Of a stretch of 64,000 nt of DNA, positions 54,777-63,999 are shown one piece after another; position 1 is the stretch's first letter, and each line of letters opens with the position of its first letter. This DNA is from an uncultured Nitrospiraceae bacterium. GTDB taxonomy: Bacteria > Nitrospirota > Thermodesulfovibrionia > Thermodesulfovibrionales > Dissulfurispiraceae. The notes under the pieces are model-generated. The model was not told where the DNA came from. It ran no database searches and worked only from the letters and a program-made list of their open reading frames with translations. The position numbers and the translations under genes are program-made. Where the stretch lies: the NCBI GenBank assembly GCA_903822005.1, contig CAIJNL010000016.1, forward strand, positions 1 through 64,000, given 5' to 3'.

Positions 54777-55925
54777 TTAATCAAAACGGATCGAAAGTGC
54801 TTCCGGCCGCATATATCCCCACAGCTGGTATCGGTTAACCTCTATCCCCGCCTCATTTTTTGTCAGTATTTTTTTAATTTCAAACGGCGCAGCCGCCGTG
54901 TTGCGAACTGCGGGTTTTGATAGTCTTTTACCGTTAGCCCCAACCACACTGGCAACTTCGGGATGGCGCGCGTCTTTGCCGACACGCGTGACGACAGCGA
55001 TTTCGCCATTGCTCAGTTCAACGAACGAACCCGGCGGAAAGAGCCCCAGGTTTTTTATGAGTATCTTTGACATGGTCTGGTCAAGACATTGCCCCTTGTT
55101 CACGAAAAAGTCGCGCAGTGCGTCGGTGGGCAGTATCGGCTTGCGGTACGAACGGTTTGATATCCTTGCGCCATACACATCGCCCAGCGTCACTACGCGG
55201 GAGGACTGAACTATCGAGTCTTCTTTTTGTCCCGAAGGATATCCGCTGCCGTCGAGCAGTTCATGGTGCTGGATAATGGTATGAAGCCATAATTCATCGC
55301 GCACCCCGCACTTTTCGAGCATCTCAACACTCCGCCCGGGATGGTCCAATATCTCGACCTTCTGCTTTCCGCTCAGAGGCGCACGCTGTGAGTAAAGTTT
55401 GTCCTGCAGTTCTATCATCGAGATATTCATGGTCATTGCCGCAGCCATTGGCATGAGCCGCTGTTCGGGTAGCCAGCCCAGCCGCTTAAGGACTGTCTTG
55501 CAGACAAGGGCCGTATGGATGGAATGCATTATGGGGTATTTGTAGTAATGCCCGAAGGCGATCATGCCAAGACAGGCATCTGTATCATGTTCGCAGGCAT
55601 CCTGCAGTTTTGAGCAGAGTTTCAGTATTTTAGCCGGGAGTTTGGGGTCAGCTATTGAACGTCCAAGCAGAAGATTCAGGCCCGTATATATCTCGTCGAT
55701 AGTCTCGAAGGGATACGATATGACAGGAGTCTGGGGACTCTCTTCACGTCTGGCCCTCGAAAGTCTGTAGCAATAAAGGCCGCGTTCGAGCAGGGTATTG
55801 AGCTGGAAGTCAGATTCGATTACAGAGCCTTCCGTCAGCAGCAGGTTGCCGTCATCATCATAAATGCTGAAAGGCAGGGGCCTGCCCGGGATGATTTCTT
55901 CGTGCTTTATCCTTTGTTTGACCAT
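54777..55925 (-). CDS. HD-GYP domain protein with degenerate HD site
   Basis: A 382-residue cytoplasmic protein. A short N-terminal beta region precedes an HD-GYP-like helical domain, then a C-terminal beta domain. The GYP signature is intact (HHELLDGSGYPSG) and the conserved Asp is in LGDVYGARI. Where active enzymes have HD(I/V)GK, this one reads MTMNISM, so the first metal ligands are lost. It probably cannot hydrolyse cyclic di-GMP and may act as a binding or sensory protein. GAGGA precedes the ATG. It may relate functionally to the diguanylate cyclase at 15514. Confidence 0.8.
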   Translation of the reverse strand: MVKQRIKHEEIIPGRPLPFSIYDDDGNLLLTEGSVIESDFQLNTLLERGLYCYRLSRARREESPQTPVISYPFETIDEIYTGLNLLLGRSIADPKLPAKILKLCSKLQDACEHDTDACLGMIAFGHYYKYPIMHSIHTALVCKTVLKRLGWLPEQRLMPMAAAMTMNISMIELQDKLYSQRAPLSGKQKVEILDHPGRSVEMLEKCGVRDELWLHTIIQHHELLDGSGYPSGQKEDSIVQSSRVVTLGDVYGARISNRSYRKPILPTDALRDFFVNKGQCLDQTMSKILIKNLGLFPPGSFVELSNGEIAVVTRVGKDARHPEVASVVGANGKRLSKPAVRNTAAAPFEIKKILTKNEAGIEVNRYQLWGYMRPEALSIRFD

Positions 55926-55989
55926 AGTAAATCCTCATCGAACACAAGAATGGCAATTTGAGTAATTATATCACGAGCTGACATAAGGA

Positions 55990-56135
55990 GACGACAGGGA
56001 CACCCGACTCGATGTCTCGGTGTGACCTTGCTTTAGATGTGAATGGCATGAAGTATTCTGCGTATTTGTGATTATGCGGTTATCAGGTAAAGTGGTCTTA
56101 TTCAGCGAGACAAGAGGCGGATGCCCTTGCCGGTC
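55990..56135 (+). repeat. 145-bp palindromic element, copy C
   Basis: The left arm begins GACGACAGGGACACCCGACT and the right arm, read inverted, begins GACCGGCAAGGGCATCCGCC; they match imperfectly over ~33 bp. The interior carries GTCTCGGTGTGACCTTGCTT and GTCTTATTCAGCGAGACAAG, shared with copies A and B. It is non-coding and lies in the divergent gap between the HD-GYP gene and mutL, where both promoters would be expected. I see nothing else in that gap. Confidence 0.82.
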
Positions 56136-56217
56136 TGTTATAAGTTCTAAATGGTGCAGGCAATGGCTGCCGTCTACCGGCTTGCCGTAGTAATCATGTT
56201 GTAGGTTAGAATAGTCA

Positions 56218-57945
56218 ATGAAACGGATTAAGGTGCTGCCCCCTCTCTTAAGGAACAAGATAGCTGCTGGCGAGGTGATCGAGCGGCCGGCCTCTGTTGT
56301 AAAGGAACTTGTCGAAAACTCCATTGACGCGGGCAGCACGCGCATTGAGATCACCATATCAGGCGCGGGCAAGAAGCTGATAAGAATATCCGACAATGGC
56401 AGCGGGATCAGCCGCGAGGACGCTCTGCTTGCCTTTGAACGTTATGCTACGAGCAAGATCAGCGAAGAGCAGGACCTTTACCATATCCGATCCATGGGGT
56501 TCCGGGGTGAGGCGCTCTCCTCCGTCGCCTCGATAGCAAAGGTCAGGCTCGTTACGGCCCAAAAGGGTTCGGACGATCAGACGGGCGTATCGGTTGAGAT
56601 AGCGGGCGGCGAGGCAAAAAGTGTTAAGGATTGCCCCGCATCGGGTACTCTCATCGAGGTGAAAGACCTCTTTTTCAATACACCGGCGCGCAGGAAATTC
56701 CTAAAGACAGACACTACCGAGAACTATCATATTATCGATGCTGTTACAAGAGAGGCGCTGTCTCATTACGATATCGGCTTTATACTGAGGATTGAGGACG
56801 AGGACGTGCTGTCCCTTTCCCCTGCATCATCGCTTCGCGAGCGGCTTGTGCAGGTCTATGGGAAACAGTCGGCAGATGGATTGATAGAGACCTCTGCCGG
56901 AGATGAGGATTTTTCGATCAAGGCTTTTTTCGGCAAGGCGTCAAATACCCGCAGCAACAGGAACAGCCAGTATCTTTTTATCAACAGGCGCCCTGTCAAA
57001 GACCAGTCGGTCAATCATGCCGTTTACAAGGCTTATGAAGATGTGATCCCGAACGGCAAACATCCTGTCTTTTTCATATTCCTTGAGATCAACCCTGAAC
57101 GCATTGACGTGAATGTGCATCCGGCAAAGAGAGAGGTCAGGTTCGAGGACAAAACTGGTGTATATAACTTCATATTCAGAACGGCGAGAGAGGCACTTAA
57201 GGGAGCTGTTGAGGAGTTTGTCTCGTCAACGCCGGGAGGCGAGACAATGGTGGCAGGGTATTCCGCAGGAGCGCGCGGACTTGGCAATAGAGCACCAGGT
57301 TTTAGTGGTATGCACGAATCTGCGGGGCCGGCTATGCTTTCCGAACCGCAGCCGATGCAGTATGAGGCAAATTTACCCTCCATATATATATGCGAGACAT
57401 TTGTTGCGATATCGGAAGGTTCCGGACTCGCGATTCTCGATTATCATGCAGCCCATGAGAGGATCAATTTTGAGCGACTGCTGAAACAGGGAAGCGAGGA
57501 TTCGCACAGGCTGCTGTTTCCGCAACAGATCAGGGTCGAGCCGAAAGAGTACCGTATGGTCCTCGAAAACGTCCCATTGTTCAACAGTTTTGGGATCGAT
57601 GTTGAGGATTTCGGCCATGGGACGCTGCTGGTGAGGAGCGTGCCCGGGATGCTGCTTGACTCTGATCTGCGGGCCGTGTTGGGAGAATCGGCCGGATGCA
57701 TGGCAGGCGACGTTTCAAGTTCGGAAGGCGGGATTTCACCTCTTGATTCCGCAAGGCGTAATATGGCTGCCCGGCTTGCATGCCACTCTTCCGTGCGCGG
57801 TAAGGGAGAGGTGCCCGACAATGCGAAGATATCAGCGATACTGAAAGATCTGAGCGCATGCGATGAACCTGACCGCTGTCCTCACGGCAGACCGACGAAG
57901 ATCAATATATCGGCGGCAGAACTGAAGCGAATGTTTAGAAAGTAG
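56218..57945 (+). CDS. mutL: DNA mismatch repair protein MutL
   Basis: A 575-residue MutL. The GHKL ATPase has IAAGEVIERPASVVKELVEN, the Mg site ENSIDAGSTRIEI, DNGSGI and GFRGEALSS. The C-terminal dimerisation domain (about residues 385-575) ends DRCPHGRPTKI, a metal-binding ending of endonuclease-type MutL; ACHSSVRG and LDYHAAHERI are also present. No mutS is nearby. No Shine-Dalgarno sequence is clear before ATG 56218. Confidence 0.95.
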   Translation: MKRIKVLPPLLRNKIAAGEVIERPASVVKELVENSIDAGSTRIEITISGAGKKLIRISDNGSGISREDALLAFERYATSKISEEQDLYHIRSMGFRGEALSSVASIAKVRLVTAQKGSDDQTGVSVEIAGGEAKSVKDCPASGTLIEVKDLFFNTPARRKFLKTDTTENYHIIDAVTREALSHYDIGFILRIEDEDVLSLSPASSLRERLVQVYGKQSADGLIETSAGDEDFSIKAFFGKASNTRSNRNSQYLFINRRPVKDQSVNHAVYKAYEDVIPNGKHPVFFIFLEINPERIDVNVHPAKREVRFEDKTGVYNFIFRTAREALKGAVEEFVSSTPGGETMVAGYSAGARGLGNRAPGFSGMHESAGPAMLSEPQPMQYEANLPSIYICETFVAISEGSGLAILDYHAAHERINFERLLKQGSEDSHRLLFPQQIRVEPKEYRMVLENVPLFNSFGIDVEDFGHGTLLVRSVPGMLLDSDLRAVLGESAGCMAGDVSSSEGGISPLDSARRNMAARLACHSSVRGKGEVPDNAKISAILKDLSACDEPDRCPHGRPTKINISAAELKRMFRK

Positions 57946-57999
57946 GAATGACAGAATTAACTGTTACAGATATTTGAACAATGTGCAAGGAGAATATAT

Positions 58000-58788
58000 A
58001 TGATCTGGCGAGACATTCAACAGATACGCAAGACTGCGCCACTGGTGCATAATATTACAAATTATGTGGTAATGAATACTACGGCCAACGCTCTTCTGGC
58101 CATAGGCGCTTCGCCTGTGATGGCCCATGCCTTAGAGGAAGTGGAGGAGATGATCAGCCTGGCCGGGGCGCTTGTCATAAATATCGGTACGCTGAGTCCT
58201 GCCTGGGTCGAAGCTATGGTTAAGGCCGGGAAAGAAGCACAACGCAGGAAGATACCGGTTGTCCTTGATCCCGTAGGGAGCGGCGCCACGAAGTATCGAA
58301 CTGACACGGCGCTCATGCTGATTCGGGAGATAAAGCCCGCAATGATCAGGGGCAATGCATCCGAGATCAAATCTCTTCTTCGCTCCGAGCTGGGCACCAA
58401 AGGAGTCGACAGCCGGCACGTGCCGGCGGAGGTACTCGGGGAGGCGAAGGCGTTATCCCGGTCAGCGGGCTGCGTTGTTTCGGTGAGCGGTCCGGAGGAC
58501 CTGATAGTCGAAGGCGACAATGTAGTTCGGGTATCGAACGGCCATCCGATGATGTCAAAAGTGACAGGAATGGGCTGTACGGCAAGCGCGATAACCGGCG
58601 CTTTTGTTGCGGTGAACCCATCGCCGTTCAAGGCTGCCGCGCATGCCATGGCAGTAATGGGAATTGCTGGTGAGATGGCTGCGGGGCGTTCTGCCGGACC
58701 GGGAAGTTTTCAGATGAATTTCCTTGATATACTCTCCTGCATCCAGGAATCCGACATCACCCAGCGCTTCAAAATACAGGGCCTGTGA
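58000..58788 (+). CDS. thiM: Hydroxyethylthiazole kinase
   Basis: A 262-residue kinase that phosphorylates 4-methyl-5-(2-hydroxyethyl)thiazole in thiamine salvage. Signatures are PLVHNITNYVVMNTTANALLA, VVLDPVGSGATKYRT and the catalytic/anion-hole MSKVTGMGCTASAITGAF. AAGGAG precedes the ATG. It is unusual in standing alone; thiD and thiE, its normal partners, are not in the window, and no TPP riboswitch was recognised in the 54-bp upstream gap. Confidence 0.95.
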   Translation: MIWRDIQQIRKTAPLVHNITNYVVMNTTANALLAIGASPVMAHALEEVEEMISLAGALVINIGTLSPAWVEAMVKAGKEAQRRKIPVVLDPVGSGATKYRTDTALMLIREIKPAMIRGNASEIKSLLRSELGTKGVDSRHVPAEVLGEAKALSRSAGCVVSVSGPEDLIVEGDNVVRVSNGHPMMSKVTGMGCTASAITGAFVAVNPSPFKAAAHAMAVMGIAGEMAAGRSAGPGSFQMNFLDILSCIQESDITQRFKIQGL

Positions 58789-58832
58789 TCATCGATAGGA
58801 ACAGATGCTGAACTGACTTCCAACTCCTGCTT

Positions 58833-60089
58833 TTATTCCATCACCCTTTTTATGTCCGCACCCAGTTTCTTCAGCTTCTCATCAATCCGTTCATAGCCGC
58901 GGTCGAGGTGATATATGCGCTGGATGGTGCTCTCGCCCTTCGCGCAAAGCGCTGCGACTATAAGCGATGCGGATGCACGCAGGTCTGTTGCCATCACGGG
59001 CGCACCGGTAAGCCGTTCTACGCCCTTTACGGTGGCAGTGCCGCCATCTATCGAAATATTTGCTCCCATACGGCAAAGTTCAGCCACGTGCATAAAGCGG
59101 TTTTCGAAGATGCTCTCATGTATTATGCTCGTCCCCCGCGCTAATGCCATAAGGGACATGAACTGTGCCTGCATGTCGGTCGGGAAGCCCGGGTAGGGCA
59201 TTGTGGTCACGGTGCCGGCCTGCAGATGTTTGGGCCCCCTGACCCTGAGTCCTTTTTTCGTCTCATCAAAGCGGACACCGGCGTCTTTCAGTTTCATGAT
59301 TATCGCATCCATGTGATCGATCCTGCAGTTTTTTATGGTGATGTCTCCGCCGCAGGCCCCGGCTATGGCCATAAATGTTCCTGTCTCTATGCGGTCTGGT
59401 ATCACGGCGTAGTTCGCCATAGGCACAAGGCTGTCAACGCCCGTGATCTCTATCGTGCTCTCTCCGGCCCCTTTGATCTTTGCCCCCATGGCAATAAGGC
59501 AGTCAATCAGGTCTTTTACCTCGGGCTCACGCGCGGCGTTTTCGATAAGAGTAGTGCCTTTGGCGAGAGTGGCCGCCATCATTATGTTTTCTGTGCCAGT
59601 TACAGTAGGCATGTCGAAATATATCCTGGCCCCCTTCAGCCTTTTTGCCTTTGCGATGACGTATCCGCCCTCAAGCGTTATTTTTGCGCCCATCTTTTCG
59701 AGACCCTTGATATGCTGGTCAATGGGCCTCCCGCCGATAGCGCAGCCTCCGGGCAGTGATACGCGTGCCTTGCCGAAGCGTGCTACGAGAGGTCCGAGCA
59801 CAAGCACCGCGGCCCTCATTGTCTTGACCAGCTCGTACGGGGCTTCCGGCGTACGCAGCCGCCCGGTATCGAGGGTCATTATGCCTTCGCGATAGCCTGT
59901 AAGTCCTCCCATGTTGCCGATCAGGCGTCCCATCGTTACAACGTCGCGCAGTTCCGGTACGTTAGTGATTTGATGTACGCCGGGGGCAAGTATCGAAGCT
60001 GTTATTATCGGAAGGGCCGCATTTTTGGCCCCGCTTATCATGACGTCGCCCTGGAGCGGCCTGCCGCCGCGTATTATCAGCTGTTCCAT
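58833..60089 (-). CDS. murA: UDP-N-acetylglucosamine 1-carboxyvinyltransferase
   Basis: A 418-residue MurA, the first committed step of peptidoglycan synthesis. The catalytic Cys is in SLPGGCAIGGRPIDQHI, so it should be fosfomycin-sensitive. The start MEQLIIRGGRPLQGDVMISGAKN is standard; ATG 60089 follows CTAGG. Frame upstream to 60155 is open but does not match the family. It is divergent from the rel gene. Confidence 0.96.
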   Translation of the reverse strand: MEQLIIRGGRPLQGDVMISGAKNAALPIITASILAPGVHQITNVPELRDVVTMGRLIGNMGGLTGYREGIMTLDTGRLRTPEAPYELVKTMRAAVLVLGPLVARFGKARVSLPGGCAIGGRPIDQHIKGLEKMGAKITLEGGYVIAKAKRLKGARIYFDMPTVTGTENIMMAATLAKGTTLIENAAREPEVKDLIDCLIAMGAKIKGAGESTIEITGVDSLVPMANYAVIPDRIETGTFMAIAGACGGDITIKNCRIDHMDAIIMKLKDAGVRFDETKKGLRVRGPKHLQAGTVTTMPYPGFPTDMQAQFMSLMALARGTSIIHESIFENRFMHVAELCRMGANISIDGGTATVKGVERLTGAPVMATDLRASASLIVAALCAKGESTIQRIYHLDRGYERIDEKLKKLGADIKRVME

Positions 60090-60207
60090 GGTGCCTAGTT
60101 TAACATAAAGTAATAAGCGCGCTGAACACTGAACTGCATGTATTACCAGAAGCACAGTGCTTTCATCCGCCTTATCAATAAACGGGTCAAAAAGAGTATA
60201 ATTGTAA

Positions 60208-62316
60208 ATGGAAAATATCGAACATCTGCTCGAAAAGGTGCTTTCCTACAGTCCAAAGGCGAATATCGACCTGATAAAAAAGGCGTATATATTTTCTCGT
60301 GACGCGCATGTCACCCAGACGAGGATAGAGGGGTCTCCCTATATCCAGCATCCCATCTCTGTCGCAGCCATTCTCGCTGAAATGAAACTGGATACCGCCA
60401 CCATAGCGGCCGGATTGCTGCACGATACCATTGAGGACACCGGCAAGACGGCGGAGGACATCAAGGCGGATTTTGGACACGAGATCGCGTTCCTTGTTGA
60501 CGCGGTTACGAAACTCAGCAAGGTCGAATTCAAGACCAGGGAAGAGGCGCAGGCCGAAAACTTCAGAAAGATGCTTCTTGCCATGGCAAAGGACGTCAGG
60601 GTCATACTCATCAAGTTCGCGGACCGCCTGCACAACATGAGGACCATCGAACATCTGCCTGCTGAAAAACAGCGACGCATCGCGCAGGAGACCATGGACA
60701 TATACGCTCCGCTGGCGAACAGGCTTGGTATCGGCTGGCTGCGCATGGAGTTTGAGGACCTCTGTTTTAAGACCCTGATGCCTGATCTGTACGAGGAACT
60801 GGGCATAAAGGTCGCCAAACGCAAGGAGGAGAGCGAGCGTGATATTGGCGAAGTAATTGCCGTTATCACCGAAAAACTTAAACAGATCAGCATCGAAGCC
60901 AAAATCAGGGGCAGGCTTAAGCATTCCTACAGCATATACCAGAAGATGGTCAAGCAGAAGATACCCTTTGAGCAGGTATATGATGTTATTGGCGTCCGCA
61001 TAATAACCGATACCGTGCCTCATTGTTATGACATACTCGGCATTATCCATTCTTTATGGCCTCTCGTGCCCGGACGTTTCAAGGATTTTATCAGCCTGCC
61101 CAAGTCGAACCTGTATCAGTCTCTTCACACTACGGTTGTCGGGCCAATAGGCGAGAGGGTGGAATTTCAGATCCGTACAAAAGAGATGGATGAAGTTGCG
61201 GAGGAAGGTATCGCTGCCCACTGGAGATACAAGGAAAAAGAGGCGGTGGACAAGAAGAACACCCGCTTTGTGGAGTGGTTAAGAGACCTTGTAAAGGAAA
61301 TATCGGATGCGGAGGAATTTCTTGAGGCTGTAAAAGGGGAGGTCGCGCCCGATACGGTTTATGTTTTTACGCCGGCCGGAGATATAAAGGAACTGCCGGT
61401 AGATTCCACTCCCATAGATTTTGCCTATAGCATTCATTCGGCGGTCGGTAATAAATGTGTCGGTGCAAAGATAGACGGCAGGATAGTGCCTCTCAGGTAC
61501 AAACTTAACAGCGGCGACGTCGTTGAGATACTGACTTCACCTTCCCAGACTCCAAGCAAGGACTGGCTCAAATTTGTAGTAACGCAGCGAGCCAAGAGCA
61601 GGATAAAGCAGTGGACAAGGGCCGAGGAGAGGAAGAAGGGAATAGAACTCGGCACCAAGCTGCTGGAGGAAGAACTCAGACGGCACGGTACTCCCCAGGC
61701 CATGCTCAAGTCTCCCAAGATGGAGGAGGTGCTCAAGAGCTTCAGCATTCTGACGATTGAGGACCTTTATGTGCTGATAGGCTACGGGAAAATATCCGCA
61801 CATCAGGTGGTCAACAGGTTCGAGCCTGAGAAGGAAGACCAGCCTGTAACAAAGGTCTCAAAGCCCCAAAAGAGCACGCGGGATGTTATTACCATAAAAG
61901 GCGTTGATAATATCCTCTACCGTATAGGCCGCTGCTGCATGCCAGTGCCGGGTGATAATATTGTCGGCTTTATCACAAGAGGGCGCGGGGTGACCATCCA
62001 CCGCAAGGAATGCACTGACCTGGAGAGGATAGCCGTGGATGCCGAGCGAATGATAGATGTAGAGTGGAAACATGACGGTGATGTGACAACCCAGACGAAG
62101 ATCTCGGTGGAAGCTCTTGATAAACCTGGAATACTTGCCAACCTGAGCGCGCTCATATCAACCTCCAATGTAAATATCTCCTCAGTAAAGGCCGAATCGA
62201 CCTCGGACAGGCGGGCCCTCATAGAGCTTATAGTCGAGATAAGTGACAGAAGCCAGCTGCTCGCCCTGATAAACAAGGTCTCTCAGATGGAAGGGATCTT
62301 GCATGTCAGAAGGTAG
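60208..62316 (+). CDS. rel: Bifunctional (p)ppGpp synthetase/hydrolase (Rel/SpoT)
   Basis: A 702-residue RSH protein. The HD hydrolase site is intact (GLLHDTIEDTGKT and the downstream DRLHNMRTIEHL). The synthetase domain has KHSYSIYQKMVKQ and RFKDFISLPKSNLYQSLHT; RFKD is the RxKD form of bifunctional enzymes. TGS (VYVFTPAGDIKELPVDSTP), zinc-finger-like (RCCMPVPGD) and C-terminal ACT domains follow. It sets the stringent response. TATAAT lies only 5 nt before the ATG and no Shine-Dalgarno sequence is visible, so a leaderless transcript is possible. Confidence 0.95.
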   Translation: MENIEHLLEKVLSYSPKANIDLIKKAYIFSRDAHVTQTRIEGSPYIQHPISVAAILAEMKLDTATIAAGLLHDTIEDTGKTAEDIKADFGHEIAFLVDAVTKLSKVEFKTREEAQAENFRKMLLAMAKDVRVILIKFADRLHNMRTIEHLPAEKQRRIAQETMDIYAPLANRLGIGWLRMEFEDLCFKTLMPDLYEELGIKVAKRKEESERDIGEVIAVITEKLKQISIEAKIRGRLKHSYSIYQKMVKQKIPFEQVYDVIGVRIITDTVPHCYDILGIIHSLWPLVPGRFKDFISLPKSNLYQSLHTTVVGPIGERVEFQIRTKEMDEVAEEGIAAHWRYKEKEAVDKKNTRFVEWLRDLVKEISDAEEFLEAVKGEVAPDTVYVFTPAGDIKELPVDSTPIDFAYSIHSAVGNKCVGAKIDGRIVPLRYKLNSGDVVEILTSPSQTPSKDWLKFVVTQRAKSRIKQWTRAEERKKGIELGTKLLEEELRRHGTPQAMLKSPKMEEVLKSFSILTIEDLYVLIGYGKISAHQVVNRFEPEKEDQPVTKVSKPQKSTRDVITIKGVDNILYRIGRCCMPVPGDNIVGFITRGRGVTIHRKECTDLERIAVDAERMIDVEWKHDGDVTTQTKISVEALDKPGILANLSALISTSNVNISSVKAESTSDRRALIELIVEISDRSQLLALINKVSQMEGILHVRR

Positions 62317-62347
62317 TATTGGCGCGGAATTACGGTGATTTCATACC

Positions 62348-62376
62348 TTGACAAATACATTTTATCTTGGTATTGT
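62348..62376 (+). promoter_or_regulatory. Promoter of the second HU gene
   Basis: TTGACA (62348-62353) and TATTGT (62371-62376) are 17 bp apart. They lie 48 bp before the ATG, and a GAAGGAGGG ribosome-binding site follows. Confidence 0.7.
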
Positions 62377-62423
62377 TTAAAGCAACAAGCAACCACTTTA
62401 CAAAAGGAAGGAGGGATTAAAAC

Positions 62424-62696
62424 ATGACCAAAGCAGATTTGATTGATAAGATCGCAGCAGTGGCAGGCCTTACCAAGGCCGATGCAGGCAGAGCGCTCGA
62501 CGCAACCCTCGATGCAGTTAAGCTTTCTCTTAAAAAAGGACAGAAGGTGACACTGGTTGGTTTCGGAACATTCTCTGTTTCGAAGAGGAAGGCAAGAAAG
62601 GGCCGGAATCCGAGGACAGGGCAGGAGATAAAGATAGCGGCAGCGAAGGTGCCGAAATTTACATCTGGCAAGACCTTGAAAGATTTCATAAAATAA
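62424..62696 (+). CDS. hup: HU-family DNA-binding protein (HU-like 2)
   Basis: A 90-residue canonical HU. It begins [20 protein letters not shown], has the beta arm [26 protein letters not shown] and ends [14 protein letters not shown]. It bends and compacts DNA as a dimer. It has its own promoter and terminator. This copy is more typical of HupB than the one at 54363; the two may form homo- or heterodimers. Confidence 0.96.
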   Translation: MTKADLIDKIAAVAGLTKADAGRALDATLDAVKLSLKKGQKVTLVGFGTFSVSKRKARKGRNPRTGQEIKIAAAKVPKFTSGKTLKDFIK

Positions 62697-62710
62697 CAGA
62701 CATTCCGCGA

Positions 62711-62746
62711 GGGGAGATGGCTTTGCGGGCCGTCTCCCTTTTTTTA
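62711..62746 (+). terminator. Intrinsic terminator after the second HU gene
   Basis: GGGGAGATGG (62711-62720) pairs with CCGTCTCCC (62730-62738), one G-T pair included, and eight T follow. It is 14 bp after the HU stop. Confidence 0.9.
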
Positions 62747-62822
62747 TTGATGCGGGTTATAATTTAAACCGGGTTGCATAGGAACGGCATGCTCACAGAG
62801 TTCGGCTTTTTCCCGCAAATTA

Positions 62823-63854
62823 ATGATTACTGATACGGCACTATTTATACTGAGTCTTTTTCTGATACTGATCAGCGCCGAGATATTTACCAACGGCGTT
62901 GAAGCGCTCGGCAAGAGACTCTCTCTTTCACAGGCAGTCGTGGGCAGCATATTTGCGGCTGTGGGTACTGCCATGCCCGAGACCATACTGCCATTTGTTG
63001 CCATCTTCATTTATGGAGGAGACGCTGGGGCGCATATAGGTGTGGGCGCGATCCTCGGCGCCCCGTTCATGCTCTCCACCCTCGTTTTTTTCCTCGTTGG
63101 TATTACGGTGCTGATCGGTTATCTGAATAAAAAGAGGGGATTTGAGCTGAATGCCGAGGTTGGCAGCCTGAAAAGGGACCTGGTATTTTTTATCGGGATG
63201 TATGGTGCTGCCATAACAATACCGCTTTTCGTGAGCGGCGGCAATATTGTTCTGGCTATTGGGCTTGTGATCGGTTATTTAATATATGTATACATGACCT
63301 TCATGGGTGAGAGCGGAGGCGTCGTCAATGTGGATGAACTCTATTTTGGCAGGTTCGTCCGTGTATTAAAGAGGCACCGCAGGGAGCGGGATACGGACGC
63401 TCCTGAAGCAGTCGTACTGATCTGTTTCCAGGTAGTATTCGCGCTCGCGCTTATGCTGGGTGGAGCGCATATTTTTGTGGGAGAGCTAGAACAGCTTTCA
63501 TTGGCCTTGGGCCTGAATCCGCTGCTTTTTGCCCTGCTGCTGGCTCCGGTTGCAACAGAACTGCCCGAAAAGTTCAACAGTATCAGCTGGACGCTTAAGG
63601 GAAAAGATACGCTGGCAGCCGGAAATATCACAGGGGCCATGGTATTTCAGTCAACATTCCCGGTGTCGCTAGGCCTACTGTTTACCGACTGGGCAATCTC
63701 CGGCATGGCACTCTTTTCGGCCATTCTTGCCATATTGGCAGCGCTGATACTGTTGGCGGACATAACTGTCAGGAAAAAACTCTCCCCGATAACCATGATG
63801 GCGGCAGGAATTCTTTATATCGTATACGCATTTGCATTAGTATTTGGGCAGTGA
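62823..63854 (+). CDS. Sodium/calcium exchanger family membrane protein
   Basis: A 343-residue protein with about 10 membrane helices and two internal repeats of the Na+/Ca2+ exchanger family. The first alpha-repeat has GSIFAAVGTAMPETILPFVA. The second has LLLAPVATELPEKFNSISWT and GNITGAMVFQSTFP. Both contain the ion-coordinating Glu. It may export Ca2+ or another cation in exchange for Na+ or H+. No ribosome-binding site is evident before ATG 62823. It is convergent with the partial gene at the window end. Confidence 0.85.
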   Translation: MITDTALFILSLFLILISAEIFTNGVEALGKRLSLSQAVVGSIFAAVGTAMPETILPFVAIFIYGGDAGAHIGVGAILGAPFMLSTLVFFLVGITVLIGYLNKKRGFELNAEVGSLKRDLVFFIGMYGAAITIPLFVSGGNIVLAIGLVIGYLIYVYMTFMGESGGVVNVDELYFGRFVRVLKRHRRERDTDAPEAVVLICFQVVFALALMLGGAHIFVGELEQLSLALGLNPLLFALLLAPVATELPEKFNSISWTLKGKDTLAAGNITGAMVFQSTFPVSLGLLFTDWAISGMALFSAILAILAALILLADITVRKKLSPITMMAAGILYIVYAFALVFGQ

Positions 63855-63879
63855 GCCACCAGAAGATCAAAAGCAGGAA

Positions 63880-63999
63880 TCAGGGCTGGCCGGTGTCCAG
63901 GATAAGTCTTATCTTTGTCAGCAGCTCTTTAGGCGACACCGGCTTTGATATGAACTGCCTTCCCTCAGCAACTATTCCCTTGCTTCTCACCACGTCTCC
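63880..63999 (-). CDS. Response-regulator receiver domain, C-terminal end (partial)
   Basis: The last 39 residues read GRQFISKPVSPKELLTKIRL followed by ILDTGQP and stop. The K-P pair in FISKPVSP is the conserved Lys of receiver (REC) domains, and the helix after it is alpha-5. The rest lies beyond the window. It may be a stand-alone response regulator or the C-terminus of a hybrid histidine kinase. Confidence 0.85.
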   Translation of the reverse strand, partial: GDVVRSKGIVAEGRQFISKPVSPKELLTKIRLILDTGQP

